From positions 6,136,330 to 6,200,329 of the forward strand of contig NC_049990.1 of NCBI RefSeq assembly GCF_000003815.2: 64,000 bases of DNA, given 5' to 3'. A program made the position numbers and the translations under genes. Source of the DNA: Branchiostoma floridae. Taxonomy: Eukaryota > Chordata > Leptocardii > Amphioxiformes > Branchiostomatidae. Each line of letters opens with the position of its first letter. Positions within the stretch are counted from its first letter, which is position 1. The notes beneath the pieces are model-generated. The model had not been told where the DNA came from. It saw only the letters and a program-made list of their open reading frames with translations, and did not search any database. This document shows, one piece after another, positions 57,253 to 64,000 of the stretch.

Positions 57253-60200
57253 TCTCTAATGTAAATGACCAACATAGTTAAACAAGCGTAAAGCGGGGTA
57301 ACCCTCACGACCTGACATAACTGATGATGGGAGGGGGGGGGGGAGCCATGAGTCAAACCAGATGGACCAAACCAGACTTCCAATTCTGCAAGTATCCTAT
57401 TGTACCATTTTCGCCTTATGCCCTACCACTCGGACACAGCGCGGTCACACACCATGACAAACAAACAAACAAACAAACAAACACATAAACTGAAAACAAT
57501 ATTAATACCTTCATTTTCATGGTGGTGATAGCTAGTGGACCTAGTCTGTGTAACACAAACTATCCGGGCTGTAACTTGGGGTTGGCTAGATGTTGGTCGG
57601 GTCGCTGTAATCGTGATTTAATCAGGTATAGATTGGACCGTGCCACTTTTATGGTTAGCAAGTGTCGAGGAAACACAAACCAAGAAAACAAAACAACAAT
57701 TTCTTATATCTGTTTTCAAAACAAAACAACAATTTCTTATATCTGTTTTTTTAATTCTTATTGTTAAGATCTTCCCATGGTCCGTAGCCATGGACTTTAT
57801 TTTTTATTTACAATGTTACAAAGACGTTACAAGAAACACTCCTCAGTGCACACTCTTGACGTTATTGTTCCAACATACTTTCCGTATTTGTATTTTGAAA
57901 TAGTGTGTTTTCCAATCATTATCAGCATGTTTATATTCTGAAATTTGACAACATTATAGAGCTTATAGCCAACAATGACATGATGCAAGTCTAATGATAA
58001 AGATGTACCATAATTTTCTGTTCTCAAAAGATCTCAGTAGTCCGCTGGGTAGCGCTGCTTCTCCTGATGCTGGGCATCGCGCTGGCGCAGTTGGCCGGGT
58101 CCTCCTCGTCCCCAGCGTCCCCAGACATCTACGTGCTCCCCCAGGCTCTCGGGCTCAGCCTCGTTAGTGCCGCCATCTCCACAGCAGCCTCCATCATCAC
58201 AGAGGTAAGAGGATTTGTTTGTTTGTTTGTTTGTTTGCATACACCTCGTCCCCAGCGTCCCCAGACATCTACGTGCTCCCCCAGGCTCTCGGTCTCAGCC
58301 TCGTCAGTGCCGCCATCTCTACAGCAGCCTCCATCATCGCCGCCTTTGACCATGACTTTATTCAGATCCACATCTAGCATACAACGCCAAATAGGAAAGG
58401 GGAACCACTTGCATTTGCTAGCAAGTTATTTTAATAGTGTTTATAAACATGTATACATGTAACACCAATTCACCTTTATCCGCGGGGTAACCTATATCCG
58501 TTGTTCTTAAAACATGGCATTTAGGGATATCAAGTCGACGGACGGTGGTTTCAAATTGCGATATTTTTTTACAATATTTCGGTTTGAAACCGCTGTCCGT
58601 CGACTTGCTATCACTAAACACCTGTCCGAGTTTGAAAACGACGATTATAGGTTACCCCTCGGATAAAGGTGAACTAGCGTTACAGTGTACTTTGGCCCAC
58701 AGTACTTGTGGGTGGTCATCCATGGAACTGCAGGTAAAACAGGGCGGGGAATCATGAGTACTGGCTACCAAATGTTGGTTTGAAGTGTTTATAGAGCACA
58801 ATGTATGTTTGGTCCACAGTACTTGTTCAAGAACGACAAGCGACCGTTCATGGAACAGCAGGTACAGATGTACGCCTTCGGCTTCCTCATCGCGAGCATC
58901 TGGTCCGCCGTCGCTACCAGGGGTGACGTCTTTAAGATTAGCGGGGAATCTCTAAGGTCCGAAATAGTCTTCCTGTTGGTGGCATCCATTCTACTAGGTG
59001 GCGCCGGAGGACTGGCTGTTGCAGGTATGGCACATTACAAGTCTAAGGACCGATCCCAAAACCCCGCCCCCTGTTCGATCATGGTTTTATTTCGAACACG
59101 TACGTCAAAAATAGCCATTTCTGTCCAATGGGGCAGTTTTCGACGGAGGTGTTCGAAATAGTTTTTATCTGTTCGATATGGCGTTCGACAGGATCGGTCC
59201 ATTCTGAAGTGCGCAGTTATGACATGTAATAACCCCTGCATGGTATACATATAGGAAAATATATTAAAGAATGTCTAGACGCTAGAAATCCCTCCAATGA
59301 TTGTAAAAGACCATTTTCATCCCATACTATGCACGCTTGTATTAAGTAGATTAGCCTTATAGAACTGTAGTTATGTATCAGTAGATGCATGCTTTGTACT
59401 TTGTACAATTTTTGCGCAATAGTTTCCATTAACATCCATGGGAAGGTGACCTTGAGGAAGCAATGCAATTTTTTTTTCAAAATGAATTTGCACTGGAAAA
59501 TGTTGATAATCAATCTGTTCCCAATGCATGCATTTTGGACGATTACAATCTAGTTTGCTTTTTAAAATCCAATATATAACCTCGCTCTAAAATCCCCAGC
59601 CACACTGTTGACGAGCTTCGGCAGTATTTTTTGATCGCCAAAAGGTCGGCCGATTATAGAATCGACCAAGGTTTGAATGTACTTTTTACCTGAAAACCCA
59701 TCCCATGAGACGAGACTTGGGGACGAGCGAGCATCGGCCGATCTGTAAAAATCGAGCGATAATCTCAAGAACACCGGGCCGGGCGTATGACAGCCGAAAG
59801 TGTCATTTCAGAGCTCATAGACTCGTCTGCCGATCAGTTTTCCTGCCCATAACGTATTCTGATGCCCTCTTGTCGCTTACAGCGATCATCAAATCGTTGG
59901 ACAACATCGTGAAGATCTACTCGGCCTCCATCTCCATCCTGATGACCGCCATCGTCTGCAGCTTCCTGTTCCCAGAGAAATTCGTCCTCAACACCGCCTT
60001 TGTCTTCGCCGTGCTCCTGATCCTCGTTTCCTCCGTTCTGTACGACAGGCAGGACCTCAGCAACATCCTCCCGTCAAACGTGCGCGTACCCAGATTCTTC
60101 CTCACCAGAAACTTCTTTCTCTTCGTGGCCTTTCTGACGATGCTGGTGCCGATAGGATACTTCATGGCAACGACTTCCTCGTCAACAGCAGACGTTCACA

Positions 60201-61007
60201 AAAGAGGCCTGAACACAATTAAGGGTGATCCTTTGTACGCAATGGAAGGCAAGGCCGCGAACGGAGAATCTGTAAAAATTCATCTTGATGCAGGCAAGAA
60301 CATCCAAGCGGTTCTGTTCGAGAATGAAGGCGTGGCTTTGAAAGACGAGGATGGGAAACTACAAAGACAGTTTGATGCAATAAAGGAAAGGAAACTGAAG
60401 CAAGAGCAAAGCCAAGTAAAGAGGGATAAGCAAGAAGACGCCAGTGACAAGGAGGTGCCAAAACGGTCAAGAAGGAAAGAAGATGTACAGAAAGATGAGG
60501 ATGACAGAAAACAGGATGCGGAGGCGAAACGCAGGCACGGTAATGATAGTGAAAATCCCCGAAGAGCTCATCCAAAACTGGTGAAAGTAGAAGACAGAAT
60601 ACGGGCCCTTGAAAAAGATCGCGCAGAAAAACTAGACAAAATCATGCACGGAGCTCCGGAAAAGAAACAAGTCATGCACAAAATGCACGGTCATGGCCAG
60701 GAGATGAAAGTACACGGAGAAAAAGAGGACAGCGTTGTTCACGGCAAAGACGGACAAAAAGACGAAGAGCTTTATGATAAAGGACTTGAGGAAGACGTCG
60801 AAAATGTAAGAATCAAAAATCGCCGAAAAAGTTTGAGGAAGGACACCCAACAATTCGCAGACACCAGAGATAAGAACAATGTCGAGGATTTGGTGGCAAA
60901 GTCGGGGACGGAGGTACCAAAAGTGGTCCACTTTGTTTGGGACGGTCGCAGAAATTTTCGGTTCCACGACCTACTCAGTGGAAGAGTGCAAAAAGCATCT
61001 TGAACCA
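56457..61007 (+). CDS. Nucleotide-sugar transporter fused to a glycosyltransferase (partial)
   Basis: Exons 56457-56897, 58031-58204, 58820-59024 and 59883 to the gap at 61,008; phases 0, 0, 1 all fit. Residues 1-334 are an SLC35A-type Golgi nucleotide-sugar transporter: NNLYLFALNYTTPP, IMTALTYRIIFGRH and SLDNIVKIYSASISI line up with the family's conserved blocks. The last exon then adds an eleventh hydrophobic helix (about 345-369), a charged Lys/Glu/His-rich stem (370-610) and VPKVVHFVWDG..FRFHDLLS (from 618), the first strand of a Gly_transf_sug/DXD-type transferase. With transporter termini cytosolic, helix 11 would place the transferase in the Golgi lumen. SLC35A subgroup and sugar unknown. 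At 60,977 the frame shifts: the next frame continues VEECKKHLEP up to the gap. The catalytic part is missing here. Confidence 0.85.
57179..57249. repeat. (AC)n microsatellite
   Basis: About 35 uninterrupted CA units in intron 1 of the fusion gene. The intron also holds an ACAA repeat at 57,462-57,483; nothing else was recognised between 56,898 and 58,030. Confidence 0.95.
58244..58338 (+). pseudogene. Partial copy of fusion-gene exon 2
   Basis: 95 bp repeating 58,104-58,198 at an offset of 140 with only three differences in the aligned core. All three are third-codon-position, silent changes (GGG/GGT, GTT/GTC, TCC/TCT) in the frame of the real exon. A GTTT repeat separates the copies. It lacks the exon's own donor and its frame ends at TAG near 58,376. 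Confidence 0.85.
58460..58682. mobile_element. CACCTTTATCC-family MITE in intron 2
   Basis: TAACACCAATTCACCTTTAT and GGATAAAGGTGAACTAGCGTTA-type ends (TA flanks); inner GTCGACGGACGG and inverse. Confidence 0.85.
58684..58737 (+). pseudogene. Decayed copy of fusion-gene exon 3 start
   Basis: GTGTACTTTGGCCCACAG/TACTTGT and ATGGAACTGCAGGTA parallel the real acceptor and exon start at 58,802-58,865 (GGTCCACAG/TACTTGT, ATGGAACAGCAGGTA), with internal loss. Confidence 0.6.
59047..59200. mobile_element. Short MITE with perfect 10-bp ends
   Basis: GGACCGATCC and GGATCGGTCC bound 154 bp in intron 3; the interior repeats TTCGAACAC/GTTCGAAATA. The remainder of the intron to 59,882 shows nothing recognisable beyond short inverted words. 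Confidence 0.7.
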
Positions 61008-61107
61008 NNNNNNNNNNNNNNNNNNNNNNNNNNNNNNNNNNNNNNNNNNNNNNNNNNNNNNNNNNNNNNNNNNNNNNNNNNNNNNNNNNNNNNNNNNNNN
61101 NNNNNNN
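61008..61107. other. Assembly gap, 100 N
   Basis: Round-number gap (size probably unknown) directly after the start of the glycosyltransferase domain. Confidence 0.95.
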
Positions 61108-61119
61108 TCACTTGCATTA

Positions 61120-61409
61120 AGTTCTAATAGGGGGATCCTAGCAGAAATATACCTCTACTTAGTGCTGAACACCATCCATATTACAGAAATATGCCTGTCC
61201 ATAGTATTGAACACCATCCACAAGGACCACATCAGATGCCTGGCCTTAGTAGTAAATGCCGTTCACCTAACAAAAATACATCTGCCCTTAGTACAGAACA
61301 CCATGCACCTAACAAAGACATATCTGTCCTTAGTACTGAGCACTATTCACCTCACAAAATATGCCTGTCCTTAGTACTGAACACCATCCATAATACAGGG
61401 ATATGCCTG
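61120..61409. repeat. Degenerate tandem repeat, unit about 45 bp
   Basis: About six units built on CTTAGTACTGAACACCATCC, ACA and ATATGCCTGTC, lying between two 100-N gaps. Confidence 0.8.
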
Positions 61410-61509
61410 NNNNNNNNNNNNNNNNNNNNNNNNNNNNNNNNNNNNNNNNNNNNNNNNNNNNNNNNNNNNNNNNNNNNNNNNNNNNNNNNNNNNNNNNNNN
61501 NNNNNNNNN
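61410..61509. other. Assembly gap, 100 N
   Basis: Second round-number gap, bordering the tandem repeat. Confidence 0.95.
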
Positions 61510-61600
61510 AGCTCTGGTACCGCATCTATAAGCAGCGACGCCAATATTTCGGCGGTGCAATGTGGAACAGTTTGACTTGACCTAATTCCTCCCTCCCGTT

Positions 61601-61760
61601 AGGCAAAAATCTATCGGACGACGAGTCTGCGAGCTCTAAATTACGAGGAGGCATGACCCTTCTGCTGACGAAGAAATGGCAGAGTTCCACCTTCCCGTCA
61701 GGGTCATGCCTCCTCATAATTCAGAGCTCGCAGACTCGTCGTCCGATCGATTCCGCCTAA
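61601..61760. mobile_element. Hairpin MITE, about 160 bp
   Basis: Arms AGGC..ATCTATCGGACGACGAG..GGAGGCATGACCCT pair almost perfectly (about 58 bases each) around a loop of about 35 bases. Confidence 0.8.
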
Positions 61761-62084
61761 TGTGAGGGGGGTATAAGGAAGGTGTCAAACGTTCTCTGAA
61801 ACTTCGGCAAAAAATACATCTTTTCTGAAAAAGAGTCTCATTACTCAGTGGCGTACCGATCTGTTGAAGCTATTCCCAAATATGTAAGTCGATACTCTTA
61901 GTTGAATCTGATAATATGACAAAATACATTACCAAATTTTCAAGTTTCTTTCACAAATGGGAACTTTAAACCGCAATGAAACACTCACCAAGTACGTCTT
62001 TGACACAGGTGAACATCGTAGTTGGATCGCAAGATCCCTCAGCTCCTGCGGGCAAAATAGGATTTAAGAAGCTTTATCATATAG

Positions 62085-62195
62085 ATATAGCCAGGCGCCG
62101 TCTGACCAATCAGAAGGCCCCGTTTCATGTTGGTTATGAAGCCGTAACACATAGATTCCGGCCAGCCAGGGTGTATCACTCCTTCTGATTGGTCA
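62085..62195. repeat. Short inverted repeat with CCAAT boxes
   Basis: TCTGACCAATCAGAAGG and CCTTCTGATTGGTCAGA lie about 75 bases apart. Could be a MITE remnant. 61,761-62,084 and 62,196-62,393 hold nothing recognised. Confidence 0.55.
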
Positions 62196-62393
62196 GAATT
62201 TCCATTGATACCAGTTGATGTCGATTTGCATCGACACCAACTTCGTTCACTTGGTGGTTTTATTCGGTGGTTATAGCAAAGGCCCAGGCATTATGACACC
62301 ATATACACCTCGGGTCGGGTCATAAACCCTTAATTGTTTTCCAAAACACCAAACAATAATAACAGAACGGTCCTAATGGATTTTATATTGTAC

Positions 62394-63533
62394 CTGGTAA
62401 GTCGTAAGCTCGACAGCTGCAGTTGCTGACCACGTGTTTGCTTCTGCACTCTAGATAGCAGCCGTTCAGCGTGTAGGTGTCGTAATACTCCAGCTGTAGG
62501 TCCTGGCAGACCCCCCACGGAGGCACGTGGTTCTCGTACTGGGGAGGGGAAATGTTGAATAATGTTACAGTCATAATGTACGTAAAATGATGTGATCGTC
62601 TTAGGATCTCCGTGATCAGTTTCATTCATCGATAATTTACATTGTGGAATACAACTCTTACATTTGGGACAGTACTGTAAACATCGCATTAAATACTAGT
62701 GACCATGTATATTTATCAACAAGCTTTCACATTGTATCCTTATTGCCAAATACGTTGTAAATGCATTTAGGTTTGCGGGGATTTAATTTCGCGGTAGCGG
62801 GAAAAAGGACTTTTCACGGTGGTTTTAATTTCGCGGTAACACCATAGTCTGCAATCTAATACCGTAATAGAAAAATGTTCGCGGTGGATTTAAGTTCGCG
62901 GTAAAGTGGCCCCCGCATCCACCGCGAAAAAAAATCTACCGCGAACATTTCTGCATTTACAGTATGTAATTTACACCTGTTTTTGAAAGACTTGAAACCA
63001 AACTTAAAATATTTCAAAGCTAAAATTGCCAATATGCCAATGATAGATATCCCTTAGATACACCTGTTAATTCAATTACAGATCAATGATCAATGATTGT
63101 TACCCTTCTCTCTTTCACCCAGTTTTGTTATACCTCATGTAAATGTCTTTTTCCATTGTGCTCCAATGATGTACATGTTCGTCTTATTATGTATTANNNN
63201 NNNNNNNNNNNNNNNNNNNNNNNNNNNNNNNNNNNNNNNNNNNNNNNNNNNNNNNNNNNNNNNNNNNNNNNNNNNNNNNNNNNNNNNNNNNNNNNNGGCG
63301 CCTATCCTGCAGTACAATGCAAACCTGTTTTAAGTACCATTACGAAGGTGGCAGACGGTCAGTTAGGTTTGAGGTCCTACCAATGTCTGCTTGACGGCAA
63401 TGAAAGCGCTGTTGCCCGGCGCGAGGGCAATTCCTTGGGTGTCAATCATGGGAGGTTCCCTCGGATCGTGCACCAGGAGTTTCAGTCCGACTTCAGAATT
63501 CCCACCAACGGAAAAACTTTCGGTGTATTGGTC
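62394..63533 (-). CDS. ASIC/degenerin-type sodium channel, two internal exons
   Basis: Exons 63381-63533 (51 codons, phase 0 both ends) and 62394-62538 (48 codons plus 1 base) with good AG/GT borders. The first encodes GLKLLVHDPREPPMIDTQGI and ALAPGNSAFIAVKQT, the palm/beta region of the extracellular domain. The second encodes VPPWGVCQ, TYTLNGCYLECRSKHVVSNC and SCRAYDLPG, the Cys-rich thumb block characteristic of ASIC/ENaC/degenerin trimers. The N-terminal exons lie beyond the right end of the window. The C-terminal exons (second membrane helix) were not found to the left, where gaps and the opposite-strand fusion gene lie. Subtype unknown. Confidence 0.85.
62755..62963. mobile_element. GCGGTGG-family MITE in the channel intron
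   Basis: TGTAAATGCATTTAGGTTTG at the left and CTGCATTTACAGT at the right; 209 bp. Confidence 0.8.
63197..63296. other. Assembly gap, 100 N
   Basis: Round-number gap inside the intron between the two channel exons. Confidence 0.95.
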
Positions 63534-64000
63534 CTGTAAAATTATGATGACCATCAGTACAATGTAGCAGCCAACAGTCTATCTTATGCTGTGATCAAAA
63601 TTCACGCCGGTGCCCGTCGGAGATATGTAGCCCCGGCCCGGCTCTGAAGCTATAAATTTGTCCCAGTGGACTGACGGATATACCGCGGGGGTACCTAACA
63701 GTGTTGTCACGGGTTGGTCACGGTGTCTTTTTATTACCGGGTATCACCGGGTCCCGGATTGATTTTAATTCCAAATTCAAGAACTAGAATCCGGTGCCCG
63801 GCTGCGCCCAATATAACCGGCTAGTCGCAGAGTGTCCGACGGGGCCATGTAGGGACCACGCCCGAAAGTGCAACAAAACAGCGAATGAACGACCCGCTGG
63901 GGCCCCTACTTCCAATTCAAACTCTTGTTTGTTCTATGGAAAGCAACCGCCAATTTCAACTAGAATTGGATGGATTCCAGGAGTAATGATGAACATGACC
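63534..64000. other. No further exon recognised
   Basis: Intronic or flanking sequence of the channel gene, GC-richer than average (CCGGGT, CCCGG words); no exon supported. Confidence 0.4.

Noticed and set aside
57138..57383. Val-Cys repeat frame
   Set aside because: Translation of the CA microsatellite.
58067..58462. Read-through of fusion-gene exon 2 into the intron
   Set aside because: The donor at 58,204 is consensus and the next exon joins in phase with conserved transporter sequence; the read-through frame translates the duplicated piece out of frame.

Overview
The window is animal nuclear DNA: spliced genes with consensus GT/AG introns, tRNA- and 5S-derived SINEs, 3' ends of non-LTR retrotransposons, many short foldback DNA elements, microsatellites and runs of N. 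Gene content (a single-copy-type monoamine oxidase, an ASIC/ENaC-type channel, an SLC35A-type transporter) and the very high load of miniature inverted-repeat elements fit an invertebrate deuterostome. An amphioxus (Branchiostoma) is my best guess, but this is inference; I cannot run a species search.

Layout. 1-28,000 is gene-poor. It holds a possible first coding exon on the minus strand at 416-660 next to an RFX-type X-box, one unrecognised minus-strand exon at about 10,557-10,820, a CpG-rich promoter-like region around 16,400-17,540, and many mobile elements. 28,098-40,453 is a 16-exon monoamine oxidase gene on the minus strand; every coding exon could be placed and all phases agree except for one missing base in exon 8. 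41,000-48,750 is accessory DNA: octamer-rich tandem repeats, duplicated blocks, an N gap and foldback elements. 49,892-51,195 (+) is a four-exon gene for a small secreted protein with an arginine-rich N-terminal part and a strongly acidic remainder. 56,457-61,007 (+) is the most striking gene: a nucleotide-sugar transporter (SLC35A type) continuing in the same exon into an extra membrane helix, a charged stem and the start of a glycosyltransferase domain, cut by an assembly gap. 62,394-63,533 (-) holds two exons of an ASIC/degenerin channel running off the right end.

How they relate. These are unrelated neighbours, not a pathway cluster. The shared feature is the repeat landscape. At least six miniature inverted-repeat families recur across the window, and two of them can be compared with an empty site here, giving target duplications of TA and of 8 bp. 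Two coding exons carry apparent single frameshifts (40 kb apart), a third has a frame switch, and several exon pieces are duplicated nearby. This points either to an indel-prone or haplotype-mixed draft assembly or to real local duplication; the text says which observations separate the two.
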